Assembly: GCA_016302585.1 (NCBI GenBank)
Contig: JAEDNI010000060.1
Coordinates: 1-6,679, forward strand
Source: Paludibacteraceae bacterium
Lineage (GTDB): Bacteria; Bacteroidota; Bacteroidia; Bacteroidales; Paludibacteraceae
Reading direction: 5' to 3'
Length of the DNA stretch: 6,679 nucleotides
Under the pieces are notes generated by a model, which saw only the letters and a list, made by a program, of their open reading frames with translations, searched no databases and was not told where the DNA came from. Positions 1 to 5,625 of this stretch are shown here, piece after piece. A program made the position numbers and the translations under genes. Within the stretch, counting starts at the first letter, position 1; each line of letters begins with the position of its first letter.

Positions 1-62
1 TTTTTCTGAAATATGCAAATAATTTGTATTTTTATCGCATTTTGCCGCAATTATACACTTAT

Positions 63-79
63 CCCGAATGTCATTCGGG
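63..79. repeat. 17-bp perfect palindrome with 8-bp arms
   Basis: The arms CCCGAATG and CATTCGGG are exact reverse complements around one central T. No T-run follows directly, so it is not a textbook terminator by itself. It sits 20 bases before a second GC-rich hairpin and may be an operator or part of a double terminator for a gene left of the window. The function is not shown by the sequence. Confidence 0.55.
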
Positions 80-98
80 TATAGCCGCCATGCCGCCC

Positions 99-122
99 CG
101 CCCGCTTCGGGCGTTTCTGTTT
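99..122 (+). terminator. Probable intrinsic terminator of an upstream transcript
   Basis: A perfect 6-bp all-GC stem, CGCCCG and CGGGCG, with the 3-base loop CTT, is followed by the T-rich tail TTTCTGTTT. It lies ahead of the promoter of the toxin-antitoxin cassette, so it would end a transcript entering from the left edge. The tail is interrupted by C and G, which lowers confidence. Confidence 0.5.
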
Positions 123-176
123 CGTCCACTGAAATTGGATTATATCCGATATTTTTCAAAGAAAAATTCTCATTTA

Positions 177-208
177 TTTGCATATATCAAAATTTTTCTG
201 TAATTTTG
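177..208 (+). promoter_or_regulatory. Bacteroidota-type promoter of the toxin-antitoxin operon
   Basis: TTTG at 177-180 (-33 element) and TAATTTTG at 201-208 (-7 element, matching TAnnTTTG) are separated by exactly 20 bases. This is the geometry used by the primary sigma factor of this phylum. The predicted transcript start is near 212-215, giving a leader of about 20 bases before the ATG at 236. This also argues against any start codon upstream of 236. Confidence 0.75.
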
Positions 209-235
209 CAGCGCAAAATCAAAACAACAGCTGTT

Positions 236-466
236 ATGAGTTACATGCAAATGGCACAATTAGACGTGCTCAACCTACTTAAGGGCATCAAAACGGATGC
301 GGAATATGCCGATTTCCGTAATATGCTTGCTCGCTATTTCGCGGACAAAGCGCAAAAAGAGATAGATGCATTATGGGATAATGGCACTATCAATGAGCAG
401 ACCATAGAAGCATGGGGTAACGAACGAATGAGAACTCCTTATCGTTATGCGGTACATCGTTCTTGA
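236..466 (+). CDS. Putative antitoxin partner of the downstream PIN toxin
   Basis: A 76-residue protein, acidic and helical in character, probably the labile antitoxin that binds and neutralises the PIN nuclease encoded next. The central part (about residues 15-45, LLKGIKT to KEIDALW) and the tail with WGNERMRTPYR resemble, from memory, small proteins commonly found before PIN toxins in Bacteroidota. No DNA-binding fold is recognised with certainty. The reading frame stays open upstream to 68, but that part contains the promoter, so the start is placed at 236; the in-frame ATGs at 245 and 251 are alternatives, and 251 (MAQLDVL) would also make a natural N-terminus. Its last 20 bases overlap the toxin gene in another frame, which implies coupled translation. 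The role is inferred mainly from size, position and overlap. Confidence 0.7.
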   Translation: MSYMQMAQLDVLNLLKGIKTDAEYADFRNMLARYFADKAQKEIDALWDNGTINEQTIEAWGNERMRTPYRYAVHRS

Positions 467-851
467 TACCAATTGCCTTCTACAGGCATTGCCGTCCAAA
501 AGTCCCTATCATAAAGTTTGGACTGATGTGCTGGATGGCAAGATAAGTCTGTGTGTTAATACCGATATTTTGGAGGAATACGACGAGATTCTATCAAGAA
601 AGGCTACTCCCGAGATTGCTCGGAATATCGTAGAGGCCATCGCAAATCTCCCAACAACGACTTTCCAAAACACGTATGTGCATTTCGAATTACTTCCCGC
701 AGACTCGGACGACAATAAATTCGTTGACTGTGCGGTAGCTTCGGATGCAGAATATATTGTAACGAATGATAAGCATTTCAATCCTCTCAAGCAGATTCCT
801 TGGCCGAAGATTGAAATCATTAAGATAGCAGAGTTTATCAAACAACTCTAA
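447..851 (+). CDS. PIN-domain toxin (putative ribonuclease) of a toxin-antitoxin pair
   Basis: A 134-residue protein, the normal length for single-domain PIN toxins. Acidic residues typical of the metal-binding site are visible: D7 in VLDTNC at the end of the first strand, E43/E44 in ILEEYDEIL, D89 with D94 in DDNKFVDCA, and D108 in VTNDKHF. This pattern fits the family annotated as 'putative toxin-antitoxin system toxin component, PIN family' (COG1569-like) more than classical VapC. PIN proteins cleave RNA using magnesium or manganese; the target here is unknown. The gene starts inside the end of the antitoxin gene, so it is probably translated by coupling and transcribed from the same promoter. 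All expected acidic positions are present and nothing is truncated, so it looks intact. An AT-rich gap with strong hairpins follows. Confidence 0.88.
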   Translation: MRYIVLDTNCLLQALPSKSPYHKVWTDVLDGKISLCVNTDILEEYDEILSRKATPEIARNIVEAIANLPTTTFQNTYVHFELLPADSDDNKFVDCAVASDAEYIVTNDKHFNPLKQIPWPKIEIIKIAEFIKQL

Positions 852-906
852 CCTTTCGTCACTTGTCGCGGAACGTTAGAAAATACTGCTGGCCTTGACA
901 GCATAA

Positions 907-952
907 CAAATAAAGCAAGGACATGTTATAATTATAGCGTTTGCTTTATTTG
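907..952. terminator. 12-bp perfect inverted repeat, possible bidirectional terminator
   Basis: CAAATAAAGCAA (907-918) is the exact reverse complement of TTGCTTTATTTG (941-952), with a 22-base spacer that contains the small palindrome TATAATTATA. The A-rich left arm and T-rich right arm would give a hairpin with a U-rich side on either strand. It lies 55 bases after the PIN toxin, so it may end that operon. A smaller hairpin (TGCTG 887-891 with CAGCA 899-903) precedes it. The T-run is part of the stem and not after it, so termination is only inferred. Confidence 0.45.
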
Positions 953-956
953 AGGA

Positions 957-1071
957 TTTGTTCATTTCTCGACAACTTGAATATCTCTTTCCAAGAATAT
1001 TGCAAATCGCTCACGTACAGCGTGGGCTTTTTGCGTATATTGGAAGAGATGGGAGTCGAGACCCGAACAAA
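957..1071. repeat. 115-base extended imperfect hairpin (candidate structured RNA or element)
   Basis: Nested pairs run through the whole stretch. 957-963 pairs with 1065-1071 (7 bp), then a 3x3 internal loop. 967-973 pairs with 1055-1061 (7 bp), then an asymmetric loop. 983-994 pairs with 1040-1050 (11 bp, one bulged T), followed by a short AT-rich stem with bulges. 1002-1006 pairs with 1030-1034. 1009-1015 pairs with 1021-1027, closing on the loop TACAG. The inner stem is followed by TTTTT (1028-1032), so it could also act as a terminator. No coding frame is evident across it. The long rod with internal loops could be a stable non-coding RNA, a folded mobile-element remnant, or a protein-binding hairpin. 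I cannot assign it to a named family. Confidence 0.6.
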
Positions 1072-1143
1072 CCAATATAACAAAAAGTTCACGTTTTTGT
1101 GTGTTTAAAATCAATAAATATTAACAATTAAAATCCAAACATT

Positions 1144-1710
1144 ATGAAAAAGTTATTCTTATTTTTGATGATGTTGTTTGCATGCAATGTGCTGCATGCA
1201 CAAAGCATCATTAGTGATGAAGTGACGTCTGATGGACTGAGAATGGTAATTGGCGAGACTGTTGCAGCAAGAGATTTAAAAGACAAACAGGTATTTTTTG
1301 TTGGACTGTCTGCTCTGCAAAAAGATTCTATAGAGATATGGATGTTATCAGTGAAGGTGATAGAATGGGGGGCCTATCGCATCAATAAAGGCAATATACT
1401 TTTACTGAAGACTATGAATGATGAGGTGATTCAACTGCAGGCTGATGGCGACTATGATGCAACAGTTCGTAATGTACATACAGAGCCTTTTGTATATTCG
1501 GATTATTCAGTAACTGCGCATTATCCTATTACCAAAGAAGACATTCTTAAATTATGTGGCGGCGTGAAGAAAATTAGACAAGAAGTTAGTTTGGGCGAAA
1601 CACACGATAAAGATTATAAAAAGGATAAAATTGGCGCAATTCTTACTACGGAAGTAAATCTGTTGTCCAATGCTCTAAAAGAGAAGAAAAGCATCTATGA
1701 TGGTTTTTAA
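1144..1710 (+). CDS. Exported protein of unknown function
   Basis: A 188-residue protein. Residues 1-20 form a signal peptide: two lysines, a run of Leu/Phe/Met, and the end LHAQ before SIIS. Cleavage near residue 19 or 20 by signal peptidase I is most likely; the Cys at 14 (LFAC) could mimic a lipobox but would leave a very short hydrophobic core. The mature part looks like a mixed alpha/beta soluble domain with alternating hydrophobic stretches (QVFFVGLSAL, NILLLKTM, VIQLQADGDY), followed by a lysine-rich helical tail (about residues 145-185). I recognise no catalytic motif. No clear phylum-type promoter is seen upstream and the leader is AT-rich. A strong terminator follows, so it is probably a single-gene transcript in the periplasm or outer envelope. 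The base composition is richer in AT than in the pdxJ-exbBD genes. Confidence 0.8.
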   Translation: MKKLFLFLMMLFACNVLHAQSIISDEVTSDGLRMVIGETVAARDLKDKQVFFVGLSALQKDSIEIWMLSVKVIEWGAYRINKGNILLLKTMNDEVIQLQADGDYDATVRNVHTEPFVYSDYSVTAHYPITKEDILKLCGGVKKIRQEVSLGETHDKDYKKDKIGAILTTEVNLLSNALKEKKSIYDGF

Positions 1711-1761
1711 AAACTTGTTGTAACTAAGTTCATTTTTAGTTGCGTATTTGCAGCAACTTAG

Positions 1762-1796
1762 ATCGAGTCACTTTTTGTGGCTCGATTTATTTTTTT
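1762..1796 (+). terminator. Intrinsic terminator after the exported-protein gene
   Basis: ATCGAGTCAC (1762-1771) pairs with GTGGCTCGAT (1777-1786) through one T-G wobble, with the loop TTTTT and the tail TTATTTTTTT. This is a textbook intrinsic terminator. Just before it, CTAAGTT (1724-1730) can pair with AACTTAG (1755-1761), while AGTTGC (1738-1743) can pair with GCAACT (1753-1758). These two upstream pairings exclude each other. Confidence 0.82.
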
Positions 1797-1826
1797 GCTT
1801 TTATTTATAATTTAATGGCATACAAA

Positions 1827-1858
1827 TTTACATATACCAAAGAAAAGCAGTACCTTTG
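1827..1858 (+). promoter_or_regulatory. Possible promoter ahead of the 11-base repeat
   Basis: TACCTTTG (1851-1858) is a full match to the -7 form TAnnTTTG. Twenty bases upstream stands TTTA (1827-1830) in place of TTTG, so the -33 element is imperfect. The predicted start is near 1862-1865, 225 or more bases before pdxJ. It could give pdxJ a second, longer leader or drive a separate small RNA. There is no convincing ATG-initiated reading frame just behind it. Confidence 0.5.
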
Positions 1859-1880
1859 CACTTGAATTACGGACTTGGAA

Positions 1881-1946
1881 CGACGGTCAAACGACGGTCA
1901 AGCGACAGTCAAGCGACAGTCAAAGCCAACGTGCAGCCAACGTCGC
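1881..1946 (+). repeat. Tandem repeat of six units in 11-base phase
   Basis: Four units fit CGACRGTCAAR (1881-1891, 1892-1902, 1903-1913, 1914-1924). Two more units in the same phase begin with GCCAACGT (1925-1935, 1936-1946). Eleven is not a multiple of three and no ATG opens the stretch, which speaks against a coding repeat. The period is close to one DNA helical turn, so copies would face the same side of the helix. The array lies about 20 bases after the possible start of the 1851 promoter and 145 bases before pdxJ. The last part of the gap (1947-2036) is AT-rich apart from the palindrome listed next. Confidence 0.8.
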
Positions 1947-1978
1947 CCCGAAAATAAGCCAAATTTTATGTACTATAC

Positions 1979-2004
1979 TATATTATATATTTATATATAA
2001 TATA
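1979..2004. repeat. 26-bp AT-only palindrome
   Basis: The arms TATATTATATAT (1979-1990) and ATATATAATATA (1993-2004) are exact reverse complements around TT. The right arm is followed after 17 bases by the T-rich stretch 2022-2035. It could extrude as a cruciform or end a short transcript from the 1851 promoter, although an all-AU stem is weak. It may equally be simple low-complexity spacer. Confidence 0.5.
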
Positions 2005-2036
2005 CTTTCTAAACACTGTGATTTTTTTGTTTTTTC

Positions 2037-2067
2037 TTGCATATATGCAATTTTTGTTGTATCTTTG
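2037..2067 (+). promoter_or_regulatory. Bacteroidota-type promoter of the pdxJ operon
   Basis: TTG at 2037-2039 (in CTTG) and TATCTTTG at 2060-2067 are separated by exactly 20 bases, the same geometry as the promoter at 177-208. The predicted transcript start near 2071-2074 leaves about 18 bases before the pdxJ ATG at 2091. It very likely drives pdxJ, exbB, exbD and the TonB/TolA-like gene together. Confidence 0.78.
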
Positions 2068-2090
2068 CAGCGGATTTCAAAATACTCGAC

Positions 2091-2804
2091 ATGACAAAAC
2101 TGAGTGTAAACATTAATAAAGTAGCTACGTTGCGTAATGCGCGCGGGGGTAATATGCCTGATGTTCAGCGCTTTGCGGTGGACTGCGAGTTGTTTGGCGC
2201 GCAGGGCATTACGGTTCATCCGCGTCCCGATGAGAGGCATATTCGTAAGGAGGATGTATATCAACTGAAGGCGATGGTAACCACGGAACTGAATGTGGAG
2301 GGGAATCCGACGGAGGAGTTTCTGGCGCTGGTTTCGGATATCCGTCCCACGCAGGTGACGCTCGTGCCCGATGATCCGAAACAGTTGACCTCCAATCACG
2401 GTTGGGATACCCGTCGGCATCTCGATTTCCTAAAGGGCGTAGTGAACCAGTTGCACGCTTATCGTATGCGCGTGAGTATCTTCGTGGATCCGGATCCGCT
2501 GATGGTAGAGTACGCTTTCCGTACGGGAGCCGATCGCGTGGAACTGTACACAGGTCCTTACGCTGAGTTGTTTACGACCGATCCGAAGCGTGCTATCGAG
2601 AAATATCGAGCTGCAGCAGAGAAAGCGCACGAGTTGGGTCTCGGTATGAATGCGGGCCATGACCTGAACCTAAAGAACCTCAAGCCGTTCATCAAAGCTT
2701 TCCCTTGGACCGCGGAGGTTAGTATCGGCCATGCCATCATTTGCGATGCTTTGTATCTTGGCATCCAAGAAACTATTCAAGAATATTTAGATCTTTTAAA
2801 ATAA
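2091..2804 (+). CDS. pdxJ: Pyridoxine 5'-phosphate synthase
   Basis: PdxJ condenses 1-deoxy-D-xylulose 5-phosphate with 3-amino-2-oxopropyl phosphate to form pyridoxine 5'-phosphate, the ring-closing step of the DXP-dependent vitamin B6 route, in the cytoplasm. The 237-residue length is normal for this TIM-barrel enzyme. Family motifs in order are: VNINKVATLRNARGG near the N-terminus, ITVHPRPDERHI with H43 and R45, LNVE with E70 (the positions of the catalytic His and Glu of the E. coli enzyme), LVPD at 91-94, ELYTGPYA, MNAGHDLN with H190, and IGHAII at 212-217, which binds phosphate. The frame is open back to 2037, but that part holds the promoter, and MTKLSVNIN matches the usual N-terminus, so the start is 2091. 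The stop is one base before the exbB start, implying co-transcription and probable coupling. Confidence 0.96.
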   Translation: MTKLSVNINKVATLRNARGGNMPDVQRFAVDCELFGAQGITVHPRPDERHIRKEDVYQLKAMVTTELNVEGNPTEEFLALVSDIRPTQVTLVPDDPKQLTSNHGWDTRRHLDFLKGVVNQLHAYRMRVSIFVDPDPLMVEYAFRTGADRVELYTGPYAELFTTDPKRAIEKYRAAAEKAHELGLGMNAGHDLNLKNLKPFIKAFPWTAEVSIGHAIICDALYLGIQETIQEYLDLLK

Positions 2805-2805
2805 T

Positions 2806-3495
2806 ATGTTATTTCAAATTGACACCACAGCCCTGGAAGAGGTGCTGATTCCGGCGGAAGAGCCTGTACAAGAGTCTATTAACCTGTTCGAAATGGCGCA
2901 ATATGGCGGATGGATCATGATTATCCTTGCTATCTTGCTGGCCGGAGCTTGTTATATCTTCATCGCTCGTATGGTAGTGATCAAACAGGCGACACGCGAA
3001 GATAAATCGTTCATGGATCGCATCCGCGATTATATCCATGAGGGTAAGATCGATTCGGCGCTGAATCTCTGCAAGCAGACAGATACTCCTTCTGCACACA
3101 TGATAGAAAAAGGTATCACGCGCATCGGCCGTCCGATGCAGGATGTGCAAGTGGCTGTAGAGAACGTCGGAAACCTCGAGGTAGGTCGTTTGGAGAAGGG
3201 CCTTGTTATCATGGCTACGATAGCTGCAGGAGCCCCGATGCTCGGTTTCCTCGGCACGGTTCTGGGTATGGTTCAGACCTTCTATAACATGGCGCAGACC
3301 TCGGGTGGTATTATCGAGATGAGTGCCCTCTCGACGGGTATGTACCAGGCGATGGTAACTACCATCGGAGGTCTGATAGTAGGTATCCTGGCGATGTTTG
3401 CTTATAACTTCCTCGTAGCTCGTATCGACCGCGTGGTTCGTCTCTTGGAGAGCCGTACGATGGAGTTTATGGATTTGTTGAACGAACCCGCATAA
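2806..3495 (+). CDS. exbB: ExbB/TolQ/MotA-family proton channel subunit
   Basis: An inner-membrane protein that, with ExbD/TolR, forms the proton channel energising a TonB- or TolA-like arm. The 229 residues show the three-helix plan of the family: helix 1 at about 34-57, a cytoplasmic loop of about 75 residues, helix 2 at about 132-158 and helix 3 at about 177-204. The family core APMLGFLGTVLGM lies at 143-155, with T151 and, in helix 3, T185/T186 as polar residues of the kind that line the channel. An N-terminal stretch of about 30 acidic residues precedes helix 1. The gene starts one base after the pdxJ stop and ends six bases before exbD. TolQ or ExbB cannot be separated by sequence alone; the TolA-like arm two genes later keeps TolQ possible. 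Confidence 0.93.
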   Translation: MLFQIDTTALEEVLIPAEEPVQESINLFEMAQYGGWIMIILAILLAGACYIFIARMVVIKQATREDKSFMDRIRDYIHEGKIDSALNLCKQTDTPSAHMIEKGITRIGRPMQDVQVAVENVGNLEVGRLEKGLVIMATIAAGAPMLGFLGTVLGMVQTFYNMAQTSGGIIEMSALSTGMYQAMVTTIGGLIVGILAMFAYNFLVARIDRVVRLLESRTMEFMDLLNEPA

Positions 3496-3501
3496 GGTGT
3501 T

Positions 3502-3909
3502 ATGGCATTAAAAAGACGAAATAGGGTAGAAGCAGGATTTGCGATGAGTTCCATGACGGACCTCGTGTTCCTCTTGTTGCTCTTCTTTGTGATGGCATCC
3601 ACGATGTCTTCGCCGAACGATATCAAGATTAATCTGCCGACATCCCGTGCGCAGAAAGCGACTCGTCCGCAAGTGGCGAAGGTGTCGATCGATAACCTCG
3701 GTAATTATTTTGTGGCGCTGGGAAAAGAGAAACCGGTTGCTATTGATCCGGAGAGCTTGGAGGGGTACCTCAGTGGCATCCAAGCCTCGGACTCTACGAT
3801 GTATATCGCGCTACATGCCGATGAGGATGTGGCATATAAAGAAGTGGTTCGTGTGCTCGATATCGCCAATGAGCATCATATGAAACTGGTAGTAGCTACC
3901 AAGAGATAA
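3502..3909 (+). CDS. exbD: ExbD/TolR-family proton channel subunit
   Basis: The partner of the preceding ExbB-like subunit. The 135 residues have the standard layout: a short basic cytoplasmic N-terminus (KRRNR), a single membrane helix at about 17-34 starting SSMTDLVFLLLLFF, and a periplasmic domain of about 100 residues. D20 matches the single membrane Asp that carries protons in ExbD and TolR. The periplasmic part shows the usual pattern of a strand after the helix (INLPTS), a middle section with VSIDNLGNYFV, then IALHADEDVAYKEVVRVLDIANEH. The stop codon lies within the first unit of a seven-base tandem array that leads to the next gene. ExbD or TolR is not decided by the sequence. Confidence 0.93.
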   Translation: MALKRRNRVEAGFAMSSMTDLVFLLLLFFVMASTMSSPNDIKINLPTSRAQKATRPQVAKVSIDNLGNYFVALGKEKPVAIDPESLEGYLSGIQASDSTMYIALHADEDVAYKEVVRVLDIANEHHMKLVVATKR

Positions 3910-3948
3910 GAGCTAAGAGCCGAGAGGTAAGAGCGAATAGTTTAATGA
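3907..3948 (+). repeat. Seven-base tandem array between exbD and the TonB/TolA-like gene
   Basis: Units of seven bases start at 3907, 3914, 3921 and 3928. Three are exactly TAAGAGC and the third is CGAGAGG. The array begins on the exbD stop codon. The phase runs through two more degenerate units to 3948, where the ATG of the next gene lies. It fills the whole 35-base gap and is not part of a coding frame. Confidence 0.7.
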
Positions 3949-4757
3949 CAAAAAAACAAGAACGACATATTGTAGCGTCTATCGGTACACTGCTGTTCCT
4001 GGCTATTGTGTTTCTGCTGCTGTGGTTGATTAAGATGCATGCTTACCAGCCGGAGCAGGAAGAAGGTATCGAAGTGGCGTTCGGCGAAGTGGAAGAAGCG
4101 GGAGGATACATGGCGGAGCAATCCGAAGCAGTGCCTCTGCCGGCTCCACAACCTACGGCACCGGATGTGGCTTCTGCACCTTCCGACAACGACTTGATGA
4201 CCTCGGAGGACGAAGAGACACTGGCTTTGCGTAAAGCAGCCGAAGAGGCCGAGAAAGCACGTAAACAGGCGGAGGCGGAGCAGCAGCGTAAGGCGCGCGA
4301 AGAACAAGCCCGTTTAGAGGCGGAGCGCAAAGCACGCGAAGCGGCTGAAGCTGCCGAACGTGCCAAACAGGCTGAAGCCATCGCGAAGGCAAATCAGTTA
4401 GGCTCGCTCTTCGGGAAGTCCGGTAACTCCTCCGGTTCGGGCGATAGCCAAGGTGCCGGACAGAAAGGCAATCCGGTAGGACACGGTTCCAGCGGAGGGA
4501 ATAACTGGACCTTATCCGGACGAAATATAAAAGGTACCCTTCCGCAACCGTCTAATGACTTCAAGCAGGAAGGAAAAGTGGTGGTACAGATACGTGTCAA
4601 CGCGGCGGGAAATGTCATTGATGCAACCGTTAAAGGCGGAAACGTATCGGACAAACAAACCCAACAAATCGCGCTCGAGGCAGCACGCAAAGCGAAGTTC
4701 ACCGAGGGCGATCATGATCAGATCGGAACAATCACCTATATATTCAAGTTAAATTAG
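3945..4757 (+). CDS. TonB/TolA-like energy transducer with alanine-rich coiled coil
   Basis: A protein of 270 residues that would carry force from the ExbB-ExbD motor across the periplasm. Residues 10-30 form an N-terminal membrane anchor. Residues about 35-90 are acidic and proline-containing. Residues about 92-150 are an Ala/Glu/Lys/Arg-rich helix of the TolA kind. Residues 153-187 are a Gly/Ser-rich flexible linker. Residues about 190-270 are a TonB C-terminal domain, recognisable from the spacing GKVVVQIRVNAAGNVIDATV, then ALEAARKAKF, then GTITYIFKLN. The middle is helical where classical TonB has Pro-Lys repeats, so the architecture resembles TolA although the tail reads as TonB_C. It follows exbD after a heptad array and precedes the DJ-1 gene by 27 bases. 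Partners could be TonB-dependent receptors or a Tol-Pal type system; the sequence does not decide. Confidence 0.88.
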   Translation: MTKKQERHIVASIGTLLFLAIVFLLLWLIKMHAYQPEQEEGIEVAFGEVEEAGGYMAEQSEAVPLPAPQPTAPDVASAPSDNDLMTSEDEETLALRKAAEEAEKARKQAEAEQQRKAREEQARLEAERKAREAAEAAERAKQAEAIAKANQLGSLFGKSGNSSGSGDSQGAGQKGNPVGHGSSGGNNWTLSGRNIKGTLPQPSNDFKQEGKVVVQIRVNAAGNVIDATVKGGNVSDKQTQQIALEAARKAKFTEGDHDQIGTITYIFKLN

Positions 4758-4759
4758 AA

Positions 4760-4787
4760 ATTTAACATTTTAGATTTAAGATTTATG
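4760..4787 (+). repeat. Seven-base array reaching into the DJ-1 start codon
   Basis: Four consecutive units of seven bases follow ATTTAAC-like forms: ATTTAAC (4760), ATTTTAG (4767), ATTTAAG (4774) and ATTTATG (4781). The last unit contains the ATG of the DJ-1 gene. The preceding stop codon is at 4755-4757. Period and placement match the array between exbD and the TonB/TolA-like gene, but the sequence is different. Confidence 0.6.
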
Positions 4788-5312
4788 AATTATCTCTTTT
4801 TGGACAATGGTTTCGAAGAAATCGAGGCTATCACAACCATCGATTTGTTACGTCGCGCTAAGATTGCTGTCACGACCGTCTCTATCACCGGAAACCCGAT
4901 GGTTCTCGGCGCACATAATATTGCGGTCGAGGCAGACGGACTGATGGAACGAATTGACTTCTCCGATGCTGAGATGCTTATCCTGCCGGGTGGGCAAACC
5001 AAACTCGGTGAGTGTTCCGCTTTGTGCGAACTGCTCGTAGAGCATAATAATGCCGGCAAACTAATTGCTGCGATCTGTGCTGCGCCTATGGTACTCGGTA
5101 AACTCGGTATTCTCAAAGGCAAACAGGCAACCTGCTATCCCGGTTTCCAGGATGCACTCGGAGAGAGTTACGTAGGTGGATTGGTAGTAGAATCGAAAAA
5201 TATCATCACGGCCAAAGGCCCGGGATTGAGTGCTGATTTTGCGTTCTGTATCATCGAGCGTCTTGCTTCTTCGGAAGTAGCGGATGCGGTTTATGATGCT
5301 GCGCAGTATTAG
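4785..5312 (+). CDS. DJ-1/PfpI (ThiJ/YajL) family protein
   Basis: A 175-residue cytoplasmic protein of the DJ-1 superfamily, close in size to E. coli YajL and human DJ-1 (about 190). Key features are visible: the N-terminal GFEEIEA with E14 at the position of the Glu that supports the nucleophile, LPGG at 67-70, AAICAAP with the nucleophile elbow Cys at C98, CYPG at 117-120, and ITAKGPG at 141-147, matching the TSRGPG-type motif. Members are reported as redox-sensing chaperones or glyoxalase/deglycase-type enzymes; the true activity of this one is not shown, and the deglycase claim is disputed for the family. It lies 27 bases after the TonB/TolA-like gene and is likely read through from the pdxJ promoter, as no clear promoter is seen in the gap. 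Confidence 0.93.
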   Translation: MNYLFLDNGFEEIEAITTIDLLRRAKIAVTTVSITGNPMVLGAHNIAVEADGLMERIDFSDAEMLILPGGQTKLGECSALCELLVEHNNAGKLIAAICAAPMVLGKLGILKGKQATCYPGFQDALGESYVGGLVVESKNIITAKGPGLSADFAFCIIERLASSEVADAVYDAAQY

Positions 5313-5376
5313 ATAAATTACACATATAAAGAGTGGTAATCAATCTCTATTATTCATCTTTTAAATCGTTATTATT

Positions 5377-5625
5377 ATGAAAAAGAACGTAATGAAAGTG
5401 TTTGCAGTTGCCATGGCAGTTGCATTCTTGACCGCTTGTTCCGCAGGTCTCGACGGCATGTTGAAGGACTATGAAGCAGCATGCGAGAAGGGCGATGCTG
5501 AGAAGGCAGAAGAGATCATGAAGAAAATTGACGAGAAGTATCCTGATGCAGAACTGACTGAGGAGCAACAGGAGCGCGTAGCTGCTGCAACTCTGAAACT
5601 GATCTTTGGCGGCGCTGAGGACTAA
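5377..5625 (+). CDS. Small predicted lipoprotein, function unknown
   Basis: An 82-residue protein with a lipoprotein signal: MKKN, a hydrophobic core up to about residue 18, and the lipobox LTAC with the modified Cys at 21. After lipidation about 60 residues remain, mostly charged helix (KDYEAACEKGDAEKAEEI, then a second helix after KYPDAELTEE). The pattern suggests a short helical hairpin on the membrane surface. M6 is an alternative start but would shorten the basic N-region, so 5377 is preferred. The 64-base gap before it shows no clear promoter or repeat. The stop codon TAA (5623-5625) directly abuts the stop of queE on the other strand, with no terminator between them. No family is recognised; the lipobox and the intact frame make it a real gene. 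Confidence 0.82.
   Translation: MKKNVMKVFAVAMAVAFLTACSAGLDGMLKDYEAACEKGDAEKAEEIMKKIDEKYPDAELTEEQQERVAAATLKLIFGGAED

Noticed and set aside
68..235. Longer 132-residue version of the antitoxin starting at 68
   Set aside because: The extra part contains the -33/-7 promoter and a GC hairpin, and its residues look like translated non-coding sequence.
895..933. TTGACA and TATAAT as a classical sigma-70 promoter
   Set aside because: The spacing is 27 bases instead of about 17, and this phylum uses TTTG / TAnnTTTG elements.
1051..1068. tRNA T-arm-like stretch (GGGAGTCGAGACCCGAAC)
   Set aside because: No acceptor, anticodon or D arm around it; its bases pair better inside the long hairpin.
957..1071. 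Retron non-coding RNA
   Set aside because: A long hairpin is present but no reverse transcriptase gene lies nearby; the next gene encodes an exported protein.
1881..1946. CRISPR array
   Set aside because: The units are 11 bases and contiguous with no unique spacers, and no cas genes are present.
2037..2090. Upstream start for pdxJ at 2037
   Set aside because: The added 18 residues cover the promoter; the family N-terminus begins at MTKLSVNIN.
4043..4381. Minus-strand open frame rich in Ala and Ser
   Set aside because: It is the shadow of the Ala/Glu/Lys coiled coil of the TonB/TolA-like gene and has no family features.
5350..5568. Minus-strand hydrophobic open frame over the small lipoprotein
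   Set aside because: The plus-strand frame has a clear lipobox signal and a normal helical body; the antisense frame is its shadow.
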